Source of the DNA: Tyzzerella sp.
GTDB taxonomy: Bacteria; Bacillota; Clostridia; Lachnospirales; Lachnospiraceae
NCBI GenBank assembly: GCA_017465565.1
Contig: JAFTWA010000012.1
Location: 21,033 to 85,032, forward strand
Direction: 5' to 3'
Length of the DNA stretch: 64,000 nt
Below are positions 1-8,203 of the stretch, one piece after another. How positions within the stretch are numbered: the first letter of the stretch is position 1; each line of letters begins with the position of its first letter. A program made the position numbers and the translations under genes. Below the pieces are notes generated by a model. That model did not search any database. It worked only from the letters and a program-made list of their open reading frames with translations, and was not told the DNA's origin.

Positions 1-1025
1 TCAATGCGAATCGCAAGCATCTGTTTCGCCAAATCTATTTTCTTTTCCATCACATTTCGCAGTCTTTGCTCAAATTCTACAAGCAGCTGTTGCTGCTCGC
101 GTAATTTGTTTCTCGGATGCAGGTAATTCAACTTCAAACGATAACGCTCTAATTTCATGCGCTCCAATTGTAATTTTTGATAAAGCACTCTCTTCAATTT
201 CAAACGCTGCTCTTCCAGAAAATTCTCTACTGCCTGATATTCATACACTGCCAGCTCCGCTGCCGCTGAAGGGGTCGGTGCCCTCATGTCTGCCACATAA
301 TCTGCTATCGTCGTATCTGTCTCATGTCCAACTGCCGAAATAATAGGAACCCTGCAATGAAAAATTGCTCTGGCAACTGCCTCTTCATTGAATGCCCAAA
401 GGTCTTCGATAGAGCCACCGCCACGCCCAACAATAATAATGTCGACGCCCTCTTTTTCCAGCATCTCGATACCTTTCACAATACTGGCTGCCGCTCCGTC
501 GCCCTGCACCAACGCAGGATACAGAATGAGCTGTACATACGGATTCCTTCTCGCAGAAATATTCATAATATCCCGAATTGCCGCCCCGGTCGGAGCTGTT
601 ACAATCCCGATTTTCTTTGCAAATTTTGGAATTGGCTGCTTATATTCCGACGCAAACATTCCCATCTCGCTGAGTTCTTTTTTGAGCGCCTCAAATTTCT
701 CATATAAAAGACCGGCACCGTCCAGTATGATTTCTTTTGCATACAACTGATACTTACCGTCTCTCTCATATGTGGTCACATTTCCCAGTGCAATTACCTG
801 CTGCCCATCCTGCATGCGAAATGCCAGGCCACTCCGGCTGCCTGCAAACATAATACATGCAATAGAACCAGACTCATCCTTCAGCGAAAAATAGATATGT
901 CCCGATGTGTGATATTTGCAGTTGGAAACCTCACCCTTTATATAAATACGATTCAGCATAAAATCTTGGGTAAACATATTTTTAATATATGCATTCACCT
1001 GTTTTACTGAATAAACATTACGCAT
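1..1025 (-). CDS. xseA: Exodeoxyribonuclease VII large subunit, 3' end outside window
   Basis: Large subunit of exonuclease VII, which degrades single-stranded DNA from both ends together with the small subunit XseB. About 341 residues are visible. They start MRNVYSVKQVNAYIKNMF, the usual N-terminal OB-fold (residues 1-100), followed by the catalytic domain with the family motifs GIVTAPTGAAIRDI, GRGGGSIEDLWAFN and SAVGHETDTTIADY. The frame is still open at base 1, so the C-terminal coiled-coil part is missing. The gene starts 10 bases after the nusB stop and is probably co-transcribed with it; nusB-xseA is a common Firmicutes order. Identification is secure. Confidence 0.95.
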   Translation of the reverse strand, partial: MRNVYSVKQVNAYIKNMFTQDFMLNRIYIKGEVSNCKYHTSGHIYFSLKDESGSIACIMFAGSRSGLAFRMQDGQQVIALGNVTTYERDGKYQLYAKEIILDGAGLLYEKFEALKKELSEMGMFASEYKQPIPKFAKKIGIVTAPTGAAIRDIMNISARRNPYVQLILYPALVQGDGAAASIVKGIEMLEKEGVDIIIVGRGGGSIEDLWAFNEEAVARAIFHCRVPIISAVGHETDTTIADYVADMRAPTPSAAAELAVYEYQAVENFLEEQRLKLKRVLYQKLQLERMKLERYRLKLNYLHPRNKLREQQQLLVEFEQRLRNVMEKKIDLAKQMLAIRI

Positions 1026-1035
1026 CTTACAACTC

Positions 1036-1434
1036 CTACTTTGCAACCTTTGCTAAAATACCATTTACAAATGAAGGACCATCGTCACTGCTATACTTCT
1101 TTGCAAGCTCAACTGCCTCATTGATAGCAACACTTGTTGGAACATCCTCATCCCATTTCACTTCGTAAGCAGCAAGTCTTAAAATCGTAAGATCGACACG
1201 GTTCATACGAGATGTCTTCCATCCCTCTGAAACCCCATTTAGGAGCGCATCAATCTCATCCTGCTTTTCTTTGATTGCTCTGTATTTATTCAAAATATAA
1301 TTCTGATTTTCTTCTGAAATCTCATCGAGTAATTCAAAGTAGAGACATTCCTGTTCCTTCATCTCTTCTTCACTATTAAATTCAATGCGGAATAACATTC
1401 TAAAAATGTGTTCTCTAAGTTCGGATCTACTCAT
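1036..1434 (-). CDS. nusB: Transcription antitermination protein NusB
   Basis: NusB binds boxA RNA together with S10 (NusE) in rRNA antitermination complexes. The 132-residue protein starts MSRSELREHIFRMLFRIEF and ends with the typical NusB C-terminus (TSVAINEAVELAKKYSSDDGPSFVNGILAK, split here: TSVAINEAVELAKKY then FVNGILAK). An upstream in-frame ATG would add 14 residues, but this start has an AGAGGT ribosome binding site at good spacing and matches the family N-terminus. It follows a strong promoter that overlaps the terminator of the upstream Asp23-family gene, so nusB-xseA looks like a separate transcription unit. Confidence 0.95.
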   Translation of the reverse strand: MSRSELREHIFRMLFRIEFNSEEEMKEQECLYFELLDEISEENQNYILNKYRAIKEKQDEIDALLNGVSEGWKTSRMNRVDLTILRLAAYEVKWDEDVPTSVAINEAVELAKKYSSDDGPSFVNGILAKVAK

Positions 1435-1484
1435 TTTTCTACCTCTTATTCTTTGTTTTTGCACGTTCCCGCGCATTATGCTTT

Positions 1485-1513
1485 ATTATACTACATACAC
1501 GAATTTCTTGCAA
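1485..1513 (-). promoter_or_regulatory. SigA-type promoter for nusB-xseA
   Basis: On the minus strand TTGCAA (1508-1513) is followed after exactly 17 bases by TATAAT (1485-1490). The nusB start lies about 50 bases downstream. The -35 box overlaps the U-tract end of the preceding terminator. Confidence 0.85.
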
Positions 1514-1547
1514 ACAGAAAAGGAAGGGTTTTACCATCCCTTCCTTT
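1511..1547 (-). terminator. Intrinsic terminator after the Asp23-family gene
   Basis: Inverted repeat AAAGGAAGGG / CCCTTCCTTT (1519-1528 and 1538-1547) with a 9-base loop. On the minus strand it is followed by a T-rich stretch (TTCTGTTTG). It lies 37 bases after the stop codon. Confidence 0.8.
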
Positions 1548-1583
1548 ACATACACATACTTATTCTTTTCCAAGCATCCAAAA

Positions 1584-1961
1584 TTATGCTTCCACTTCTA
1601 CTCCTGCAACACGGATATTTACATCTGCAACAGTAAGTCCTGTCATGTTTTCAACAGTAGTTTTTACTTTATTTTGAATCTTTTCAGAAACATCCATGAT
1701 GTTGTAGCCATATTTCAAAGTTACAGTGATAACGATTGTCACAACGTCTTCTAAAACGTCAACCTTTACACCCTTTGATAAGATTTTCTTTCCTAATTTG
1801 CTAATCATTTCGCGGTTTTCTCTTCCTGCTAAAGAAGCAATTCCTTCAATCTCCATTGCTGCAATTCCTGCAATGACAGCAATCGCTTCATCTGCAACTA
1901 CCACTTCACCCTGATTATCATTCATGTTTATTGTATAAATGTTTCTTTCGTCTTTTCCCAT
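1584..1961 (-). CDS. Asp23/Gls24 (DUF322) family protein, YqhY-like
   Basis: A 125-residue protein of the Asp23/Gls24 family. The characteristic segments are VVVADEAIAVIAGIAAMEIEGIASL near residue 20 (VVVADEAIAVIAG then EIEGIASL), KGVKVDVLEDVVTI and the C-terminal VNIRVAGVEVE. In Bacillus the paralogue YqhY lies next to accBC and nusB and is linked to malonyl-CoA/acetyl-CoA carboxylase homeostasis; the same position before nusB is seen here. The start at MGKDERN is set by a perfect AGGAGG eight bases upstream; longer in-frame starts have no ribosome binding site. The exact biochemical role is unknown. Confidence 0.9.
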   Translation of the reverse strand: MGKDERNIYTINMNDNQGEVVVADEAIAVIAGIAAMEIEGIASLAGRENREMISKLGKKILSKGVKVDVLEDVVTIVITVTLKYGYNIMDVSEKIQNKVKTTVENMTGLTVADVNIRVAGVEVEA

Positions 1962-1998
1962 GTTAAAAAACCTCCTAGATTGGTTTGCTACTTCTACC

Positions 1999-2027
1999 AT
2001 TATAACAAATTTATACACATTTGCCAA
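1999..2027 (-). promoter_or_regulatory. SigA-type promoter for the Asp23-family gene
   Basis: TTGGCA (2022-2027) and TATAAT (1999-2004), read on the minus strand, are separated by 17 bases. The predicted RNA start is about 30 bases before the start codon. Confidence 0.85.
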
Positions 2028-2034
2028 TAGAAAT

Positions 2035-3627
2035 TTACGAGCGGCCAAACTCTGATAAGATGAGTCCCTCATTACGTTCCAATGTCATTCTTACACTCCA
2101 GCTATTCACAAATAACAACAACGGTCTGTCTTTCAGGTCTTTAATCTTCTTCATATCAGATGTTCCAACCAGTTTATCTAAATTAATATCCGTATTTTCA
2201 ATCCAGCGAATATGTTCATATGGAAGTGGGTCTAAGCGGATTTCCACATTATATTCGCTTTCCAGACGGTATTTGAGCACATCAAACTGAAGCACACCAA
2301 CTACACCCACAATAATCTCTTCCATACCAGTGTTGTATTCCTGGAAAATCTGAATCGCACCCTCCTGGGCAATCTGGTTAATACCTTTTACAAACTGCTT
2401 ACGTTTCATCGTATCAATCTGACGCACTCTCGCAAAATGCTCTGGTGCAAAGGTAGGAATCCCCTCATATACGAACTTATTCGGAGATGTTGTGAGCGTA
2501 TCCCCAATCGAGAAAATGCCCGGGTCAAACACCCCAATCACATCGCCTGCATATGCTTTTTCAATCATCTTTCTCTCGCTTGCCATCATTTGCTGTGGCT
2601 GTGAGAGGCGAACCTTTTTACCACCCTGGATATGGAACACGTCCATGCCGGCTTCAAATTCACCAGAACAAATTCTCATAAATGCAATTCTGTCCCGGTG
2701 TGCCTTATTCATATTCGCCTGAATTTTAAATACAAATGCTGAGAAGTCCTTTTCTTCCATTGGGTCGATGCTTCCCTGGTCAGACATTCTAGGAAGTGGT
2801 GAAGTTGTCATCTGAAGGAAATGCTGTAAAAATGTCTCTACACCAAAGTTTGTGAGAGCAGAGCCGAAAAATACCGGTGACAATTCCCCTTTGCTTACCA
2901 ATTCCTGATCAAAATCTGCACTGGCACCATCCAAAAGTTCGATTTCATCTAAAAGCTGTGCTTTCTGGTCTTCACTGATTAATGTATCCACTTCTGGGTT
3001 ATCTAATGCAATTTTTCTTACTTCTCCCATGGAAGTTCCCTTTTTTGTATCTGAGAACAGCTCGATCTCGCTGTGTTCACGGTCAAATACTCCGCGGAAA
3101 TCCTTTCCGCAGCCGATTGGCCAGTTGATTGGGCAGGTTGCAATTCCAAGTTCCTTTTCGATATCATCTAAAAGTTCAAATGTATCACGCGCTTCACGGT
3201 CCATCTTATTAATAAACGTAAAGATTGGAATATGACGCATAACGCATACTTTAAATAGCTTTCTTGTCTGCGCTTCTACACCCTTTGAAGCATCAATCAC
3301 CATTACCGCTGAGTCCGCAGCCATCAGAGTACGGTATGTATCCTCTGAGAAATCCTGGTGTCCAGGTGTATCCAGAATATTGATGCAATATCCATCATAA
3401 TTAAATTGGAGTACCGAAGAAGTAACCGAAATACCTCTCTCCTTTTCAATCTCCATCCAGTCTGAAACAGCGTGCTTTGCAGTCGCCTTTCCTTTTACAG
3501 AACCAGCCTGGTTAATGGCTCCTCCATATAATAAAAACTTTTCTGTTAATGTTGTCTTTCCCGCATCCGGATGGGAAATAATTGCAAATGTTCTTCTCTT
3601 TTTAATCTCATTTGTAATTTGTGACAT
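2035..3627 (-). CDS. prfC: Peptide chain release factor 3
   Basis: RF3 is a translational GTPase that recycles RF1/RF2 from ribosomes after peptide release. The 530-residue length is normal. The GTPase domain has the P-loop ISHPDAGKTTLTEK (17-30), the switch region ERGISVTSSVLQF, DTPGHQDFSEDTYRTL and NKMDREARD; domains II and III follow. The ribosome binding site is AGGAG six bases before the ATG. The gene sits between spoIIIAH and the Asp23 gene on the same strand and has its own probable promoter. Confidence 0.96.
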   Translation of the reverse strand: MSQITNEIKKRRTFAIISHPDAGKTTLTEKFLLYGGAINQAGSVKGKATAKHAVSDWMEIEKERGISVTSSVLQFNYDGYCINILDTPGHQDFSEDTYRTLMAADSAVMVIDASKGVEAQTRKLFKVCVMRHIPIFTFINKMDREARDTFELLDDIEKELGIATCPINWPIGCGKDFRGVFDREHSEIELFSDTKKGTSMGEVRKIALDNPEVDTLISEDQKAQLLDEIELLDGASADFDQELVSKGELSPVFFGSALTNFGVETFLQHFLQMTTSPLPRMSDQGSIDPMEEKDFSAFVFKIQANMNKAHRDRIAFMRICSGEFEAGMDVFHIQGGKKVRLSQPQQMMASERKMIEKAYAGDVIGVFDPGIFSIGDTLTTSPNKFVYEGIPTFAPEHFARVRQIDTMKRKQFVKGINQIAQEGAIQIFQEYNTGMEEIIVGVVGVLQFDVLKYRLESEYNVEIRLDPLPYEHIRWIENTDINLDKLVGTSDMKKIKDLKDRPLLLFVNSWSVRMTLERNEGLILSEFGRS

Positions 3628-3671
3628 AATATTCTCCTAATTCTACTAATTAAACCTATGCATACTAACTT

Positions 3672-3700
3672 AGTCTATCACATCTATTGTTTCTCTGCAA
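3672..3700 (-). promoter_or_regulatory. Probable promoter for prfC
   Basis: TTGCAG (3695-3700), 17 bases, TAGACT (3672-3677) on the minus strand. The -10 box is imperfect (4 of 6). It lies between the spoIIIAH stop and prfC. Confidence 0.6.
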
Positions 3701-3707
3701 ATAAATT

Positions 3708-4289
3708 CTACTCATGCATTGGATTAATTACAATATTTTCCGGTGCAATTCCCGTTTGTCTTGTCACAATATCCTCAATCTGGGCGCGATTCGCATCCGT
3801 AAGCTCCTCGCTGTTTACCACAATGTCAGCTCCATTTTCTGTGAGCGTCACAACCGCTTCTGAAAATCCCTTCGTGAGCAGCATGGTTTCCACAGAAGCT
3901 TCCTGTTCTGCAATCTTTGTCATTGCAATCATCTCAGTCACTGCTGCCTGCTTCTGCTCTTCGGTCAAATTTTCATTGTCAATAATTTCCATTAGAGTTT
4001 CTTTGTTTTGTGCACGTACCTGTTCTCTCGTTACCTTGGCATCCGCCACAATGCTGCTTCCATTGGTAAGCACCGCTTCACCAGGTGTTTCTTCCACATT
4101 CGGTATGTCTCCCGTATCCTCCACGTCCTCCAGACTGATATCCAAAAGTTCCTGGTTTGCCAGTTCATTATCCGCCTCCGCAGAATCCTCTCCGAATAAC
4201 CGGCCTGAAAAGTTTAGGTAGCCTGCCACTGCAATCATTAGTGCAAGTGCTGTAATCATAATTTGGTTTTTCTTAAACAAACGTTTCAA
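3708..4289 (-). CDS. spoIIIAH: Stage III sporulation protein AH
   Basis: SpoIIIAH is the mother-cell half of the SpoIIQ-SpoIIIAH channel that links mother cell and forespore during engulfment. The 193-residue protein has a short basic N-terminus, one membrane segment at about residues 9-27, an acidic linker rich in Glu and Asp, and a C-terminal ring-building domain ending in TRQTGIAPENIVINPM. The start codon is TTG, preceded by AGGAGG at eight bases; no in-frame ATG with a usable site exists nearby. It is the last gene of the spoIIIA operon, as usual. Confidence 0.93.
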   Translation of the reverse strand: MKRLFKKNQIMITALALMIAVAGYLNFSGRLFGEDSAEADNELANQELLDISLEDVEDTGDIPNVEETPGEAVLTNGSSIVADAKVTREQVRAQNKETLMEIIDNENLTEEQKQAAVTEMIAMTKIAEQEASVETMLLTKGFSEAVVTLTENGADIVVNSEELTDANRAQIEDIVTRQTGIAPENIVINPMHE

Positions 4290-4300
4290 AATAACTCCTC

Positions 4301-4645
4301 CTAATTGGTTTGATTTCCTCTAATCACCTTAATTTTATGCGAGTCCACATCAAATAATGCTTGTACGACTTCCGTAATATTCTTCACTACAACTGCATTC
4401 CCACCTCCATCTGCAATAACTACTACGCCTTCTATTTCATCCGACTTTCGAAATGTAATCATGACGCTCACATTTCCAACGCCCTCCATTTTCTCCAGGA
4501 CATTTTTCAAACGCAATTCCTCATCTGTCGCTGCACTTTCTTCTGGCTCTGCAGTCGATTTTGTTGGAATCGCGATTACGACCAGAAGAATTCCTATTAA
4601 AAGTACGATAAGCCACTGATTTTTCTTTGGCATAAGTTCCTTCAT
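4301..4645 (-). CDS. spoIIIAG: Stage III sporulation protein AG, short form
   Basis: SpoIIIAG forms a large ring in the intermembrane space of the mother cell-forespore channel. This version has only 114 residues (about 229 in B. subtilis). It has one membrane segment at about 11-27, a short acidic linker, and a ring-building motif whose two strands GNVSVMITF (57-65) and EGVVVIADGG (72-81) are joined by about six residues. In the Bacillus protein a long beta-rich insertion separates these strands. The chosen ATG lies one base after the spoIIIAF stop with GGAG upstream; a TTG four codons earlier would overlap spoIIIAF. Confidence 0.9.
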   Translation of the reverse strand: MKELMPKKNQWLIVLLIGILLVVIAIPTKSTAEPEESAATDEELRLKNVLEKMEGVGNVSVMITFRKSDEIEGVVVIADGGGNAVVVKNITEVVQALFDVDSHKIKVIRGNQTN

Positions 4646-4646
4646 T

Positions 4647-4889
4647 TTATTCTCCAAATATAGTCACCTCTTCTATTTCTTCCAGCCTCTTCTGATATTC
4701 TTCTCCTGGGAAATCGCTCATGCCAAAAATTTTGAAAATAGGTCCAGAAAGCATCAGAATCAGAATCAGACCAATAAAAAACCGAATATATTTCTTATAA
4801 CTTTCTCCCGGAATCATGTGCATGACCGCTACCACAATTACCAGATAAAAGGCTATATTTTCTATCCACTGATATATATATTCCAGCAT
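4647..4889 (-). CDS. spoIIIAF: Stage III sporulation protein AF, minimal form
   Basis: SpoIIIAF is a membrane component of the SpoIIIA-SpoIIQ feeding-tube complex. This copy is only 80 residues: two membrane helices (about 12-27 and 36-50) and a short charged tail. The B. subtilis protein is about 206 residues and carries an additional soluble ring-building domain after the helices, which is absent here. The start MLEYIYQWIENIAFYL has AGGAGG upstream and matches the family N-terminus. No sign of a frameshift was seen: the stop is directly followed by the spoIIIAG start, so the short form looks native. Confidence 0.88.
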   Translation of the reverse strand: MLEYIYQWIENIAFYLVIVVAVMHMIPGESYKKYIRFFIGLILILMLSGPIFKIFGMSDFPGEEYQKRLEEIEEVTIFGE

Positions 4890-4893
4890 TCCT

Positions 4894-6069
4894 CTAACCT
4901 CCTGATGTGGATGCCACCACCGCAATTGTCAACAAAAACAGTACACTTGTCGTCAATATAATTTTCAAAAGCATTTTACTTCCATCTGCCATGCTTCCCA
5001 CGCAGTTTACCATCCGTTTATCTGAAATTGGCTGAATGAGAGCTGTAATCAGCTGATACATGAGCGCCGTGACTGCCATCTGTACAATCGGTGTAAGGCA
5101 GATTACGAGGCAAACAACCATACCTGCCACCCCGATTCCATTTTTGATTAAAACAGCTGTGCCAAGCACCACCTCTGTCACGCCGCCAATGGCATCTCCA
5201 ATCAGCGGAATGGATTCCCCGCCTCTGGTTAAAACACTTCTCTTTACGGAGTCAATCGCAGGACTAAGAAGCCCCTGTATCACGTTCAGCCCTACTACAC
5301 CTGCAAGGAGGGTTTTTAGCGACCAGGATACAATTGTTTCCAAGAGCTCCGCAAACTTGGATAAATGGATTTCTGTAGATAATTCACTTAAAATACGAAT
5401 CACCATATATATCTGTGTAATTGGCAGAAGAAAACTCAAAATCAAAAGCTCAATGATATAAATTAATATCAGTACAATATGATAAAAGGACACGGAGGTC
5501 GCACTTCCTGTGGCTAAAGCTACCGCGAGAAAATAAACAGGTCCTAGAACCTCCATAAAACCAGTCAGCTGCTCAATATTTTCCGAGGCAGATGTGACCA
5601 GGATCCGGAAATTATTCAGGCAAATCGTAATCAGCAGCATATAAAGCATGGAAAAACTAATTTCTGCAACCTGCGTACTTTTAAACATCCCCGAAAAATT
5701 TGCAAACAGGGCCGCAACAATTACAATCAACAGAATATGAATGATGCCAGAGCGGCTTGCCCGCATTTCATAGGAAATCTGGTCTGAAATCATATCTAAG
5801 ATTAAATTTAAGGAAAACTCTACCTCACCACTGATTAATCCGATAACGGTATCTTTAAAATTCAATTTTTCGTCCGGGAAGATTTCTTTCATCATGTCTT
5901 CAATTTCGGAAAAATCAAACTGCTCCATCCACTCTGTCTGAAGCTCTTCCTGGGACTCCTCCGACTGTACCTCATTTGCCTGTGTTTCTGCCGCCTCCAC
6001 TTCTGTCATCTGCACCATTATCGTAAAAAAGAGATACCCTATAGCCAGCAATATTTTTAGTTTTCTCAT
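4894..6069 (-). CDS. spoIIIAE: Stage III sporulation protein AE
   Basis: Polytopic membrane protein of the SpoIIIA complex, 391 residues. A cleavable-looking signal sequence (residues 1-27, ending VEA-AE) is followed by a Glu/Gln-rich stretch, then repeated hydrophobic segments that include the family motif around GGESIPLIGDAIGGVTE. Its start ATG overlaps the spoIIIAD stop by four bases (ATGA), indicating translational coupling, and its stop lies 4 bases before spoIIIAF. Confidence 0.95.
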   Translation of the reverse strand: MRKLKILLAIGYLFFTIMVQMTEVEAAETQANEVQSEESQEELQTEWMEQFDFSEIEDMMKEIFPDEKLNFKDTVIGLISGEVEFSLNLILDMISDQISYEMRASRSGIIHILLIVIVAALFANFSGMFKSTQVAEISFSMLYMLLITICLNNFRILVTSASENIEQLTGFMEVLGPVYFLAVALATGSATSVSFYHIVLILIYIIELLILSFLLPITQIYMVIRILSELSTEIHLSKFAELLETIVSWSLKTLLAGVVGLNVIQGLLSPAIDSVKRSVLTRGGESIPLIGDAIGGVTEVVLGTAVLIKNGIGVAGMVVCLVICLTPIVQMAVTALMYQLITALIQPISDKRMVNCVGSMADGSKMLLKIILTTSVLFLLTIAVVASTSGG

Positions 6070-6452
6070 GTCAGGAACTCCTGAATGGTCTTAAGAAGCG
6101 TCAGCAGAATCGGCATACTGAGAACCAGAATCGTAATTTTTGCAAACATCTCAATCTGTGTTGCTATGGTCTGATAGCCTGCATCCTTACATATTCCAGA
6201 AGAAAATTCCGCCAAATAAGTGATTCCAAGCATTTTCAAAAGAGTTCCAATATACGTCATATCAATTTGTATATATTCCCCGATTTCCCGGACCGTAAGA
6301 ACCAAGGTTTCTAAATGCCCAAGGATGCTAAAGAAAACCAAGATGCTGATGCCTATGCATATGTAGACCGCCGCCTCTGCCTTTGCCTGCTTTAACTGAA
6401 TTGCAAGTAATACTCCGACAACACCTAGAATTCCAATCTGAATAATACTCAT
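6066..6452 (-). CDS. spoIIIAD: Stage III sporulation protein AD
   Basis: Small integral membrane protein of the SpoIIIA complex, 128 residues with about four hydrophobic segments and the family segment AEFSSGICKDAGYQTIA (around residues 81-97). It lies between spoIIIAC (10-base gap) and spoIIIAE (4-base overlap) in the conserved operon order. Length and hydrophobic pattern are as expected. Confidence 0.94.
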   Translation of the reverse strand: MSIIQIGILGVVGVLLAIQLKQAKAEAAVYICIGISILVFFSILGHLETLVLTVREIGEYIQIDMTYIGTLLKMLGITYLAEFSSGICKDAGYQTIATQIEMFAKITILVLSMPILLTLLKTIQEFLT

Positions 6453-6462
6453 GCTTCACCTC

Positions 6463-6657
6463 TTATAGTTCAAACAAACGCTGTATTTCCTCAAACAGCT
6501 CATATATGTATGGAAGAATCCAGAACAGAACCAGAATGAGCCCCGCAAAGCTTGTGAGAAAGGCTTGTTCTTCGCGTCCACTATGCTTTAAAACCTGACT
6601 TAAGATCGATACTAATATTCCCACTGCTGCAATTTTAAAAATCAGATTAATCTCCAT
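6463..6657 (-). CDS. spoIIIAC: Stage III sporulation protein AC
   Basis: A 64-residue membrane protein with two hydrophobic segments (about 5-23 and 35-52) and the family core KIAAVGILVSILSQVLK near the N-terminus. SpoIIIAC and SpoIIIAD are related small components of the channel complex. GGAGGAGACATG gives the ribosome binding site and start. Conserved position between spoIIIAB and spoIIIAD. Confidence 0.94.
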   Translation of the reverse strand: MEINLIFKIAAVGILVSILSQVLKHSGREEQAFLTSFAGLILVLFWILPYIYELFEEIQRLFEL

Positions 6658-6670
6658 GTCTCCTCCTAAA

Positions 6671-7171
6671 TTAGAGCAATAGAATCACGAGAAAAATACC
6701 TCCCATAATCCCCATGCTCTGGCATAATTTCCTTTTGGTTTGATATTCCTCTCGTGTGTTTTTGATATTGTATTCAAGCTGTTCAATGTATAAACCAATG
6801 CTTTCGATGTACTCTAGGTTTTTGCCTAAGTTTTTCAGTTCTTCCTTCTCCTCTTTTTTCAAATAGGTGTTGCCTAAAGCCTGCTCTATAGAGTCACACC
6901 AGATTTCATAGAATGTGCCTGTCCCTTTTTCTTCTAGACTTTTACATAAACCTGTTATCCACGCTCCTAATTCTCCTTGTGTTTTCTTTCCTATTTTTCG
7001 GAACACTTCTGCAAAAGGAGCTCTTGTGTACTGTAATTCGCTTTTCAATAATACAAATAGTTGTTTTAGTTCTTCGAGTTCCTTCAGATGACTCTTCAGT
7101 TCCAAGCCTTTACAGATTCCCATTCCACTACAAGCGAAAAAAACCAACACACATCCAATTAACTTTTGCAT
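6671..7171 (-). CDS. spoIIIAB: Stage III sporulation protein AB
   Basis: SpoIIIAB resembles the inner-membrane platform protein (GspF type) of type II secretion systems and pairs with the SpoIIIAA ATPase. The 166-residue protein has an N-terminal membrane segment (LIGCVLVFFACSGMGICKG), a helical cytoplasmic region with the family motif LLKSELQYTRAPFAEVF, and a C-terminal membrane segment. Its start overlaps the end of spoIIIAA by 13 bases. Confidence 0.94.
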   Translation of the reverse strand: MQKLIGCVLVFFACSGMGICKGLELKSHLKELEELKQLFVLLKSELQYTRAPFAEVFRKIGKKTQGELGAWITGLCKSLEEKGTGTFYEIWCDSIEQALGNTYLKKEEKEELKNLGKNLEYIESIGLYIEQLEYNIKNTREEYQTKRKLCQSMGIMGGIFLVILLL

Positions 7172-8088
7172 GATTTCACTTCCTTATAAATAAGACTGCC
7201 CCGCTCATCATAGATTCCTGCAACTTCACCCACATGTTCACCATTGTGGAGGACAATGTACCTTTTAAAGCAATGCTCTTTTACAAGCTGCTCAAATAGC
7301 GGTTTCTTACGAATCTCTTCCATAGACTCCCCATGCACAGTCACCAACATCTTCACACCGCAATGCATGGCGTATTTCATGGTTTCGACTTCTTCCATGC
7401 CTCCAATCTCATCCACTGCAATTACCTGCGGAGACATGGAGCGTATCAACATTAGCATTCCCTCCACTTTAGGACAGCCATCCAGCACATCCGTCCGCAT
7501 TCCCACATTATTCTGTGGAATTCCCTGATAACATCCTGCCAGTTCCGAACGTTCATCGACTACTCCAACCGAACAACCTTTCAATAATTTGTTTCCATCT
7601 GAAATCTGTCGTACCAAATCCCTTAGAATTGTTGTTTTTCCACAACGTGGCGGCGAAATAATTAATGTATGACAGACCTGTTTATTTTGTACTATGTAAG
7701 GCAGAATCGAATCTGCGCAATGTAGTATTTCATGAGATATCCTAATGTTTACAGAAGAAATATTTTTCAAATTCTTCACTTGTCCATTTGCAACCAGCAC
7801 TTGTCCAGCCATTCCCACACGATGTCCTCCTTCTATTGTGATAAACCCTTGGCGCAATTCATTTTCATACGCATAAAGAGAATAATTGCTGACATACTCT
7901 ATGATTTCCATCAGCTCCTTTCGCTCTATACTAATTGGCAGTATTATTTCTTCGCTCTTATAAACTGCAACAACTGGCTGTCCTATCCGCAAACGTATTT
8001 CCTGTAGCTGAGACCAATCCAGATGTGCCTTTTCTATTGCTTCTTGTATATTTCTTGTAAGTATTTGCTTGATGTTCTCACATCTCAT
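7159..8088 (-). CDS. spoIIIAA: Stage III sporulation protein AA (ATPase)
   Basis: ATPase of the SpoIIIA complex, related to type II/IV secretion ATPases. The 309-residue protein has Walker A SPPRCGKTT (145-153), Walker B region VIAVDEIGG and the family motif VDERSELAGCYQG. It acts in the mother cell beneath the channel. It is the first gene of the eight-gene operon, with GGTGAGG just before the ATG and a sigmaE-like promoter upstream. Confidence 0.96.
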   Translation of the reverse strand: MRCENIKQILTRNIQEAIEKAHLDWSQLQEIRLRIGQPVVAVYKSEEIILPISIERKELMEIIEYVSNYSLYAYENELRQGFITIEGGHRVGMAGQVLVANGQVKNLKNISSVNIRISHEILHCADSILPYIVQNKQVCHTLIISPPRCGKTTILRDLVRQISDGNKLLKGCSVGVVDERSELAGCYQGIPQNNVGMRTDVLDGCPKVEGMLMLIRSMSPQVIAVDEIGGMEEVETMKYAMHCGVKMLVTVHGESMEEIRKKPLFEQLVKEHCFKRYIVLHNGEHVGEVAGIYDERGSLIYKEVKSCKS

Positions 8089-8106
8089 CTCCTCACCTCT
8101 TTACAC

Positions 8107-8134
8107 AATATATGTACAAGTTATGGAAATATGC
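8107..8134 (-). promoter_or_regulatory. SigmaE-like sporulation promoter for spoIIIA
   Basis: On the minus strand GCATATTT (8127-8134) and CATATATT (8107-8114) are spaced by 12 bases, so the ATATT and CATA cores are about 14 apart. This fits the mother-cell sigmaE consensus (ATATT, then CATACAnT). No SigA-type promoter was seen. In Bacillus this operon is sigmaE-controlled. Confidence 0.7.
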
Positions 8135-8172
8135 AAAAAAACAGAGAGCAAAATGTTCCTTCATTTGCTCTC
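8134..8172 (-). terminator. Intrinsic terminator after D-lyxose isomerase
   Basis: GAGAGCAAA (8144-8152) pairs with TTTGCTCTC (8164-8172); on the minus strand the stem is followed by TGTTTTTTTGC. The U-tract end touches the sigmaE-like -35 box of the next operon. Confidence 0.85.
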
Positions 8173-8203
8173 CTTCATTTCACATATTCAATTACAATCT
8201 AAT

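Noticed and set aside
388-750. Plus-strand frame of 120 codons opposite xseA
   Set aside because: Antisense to clearly conserved XseA motifs and without a ribosome binding site.
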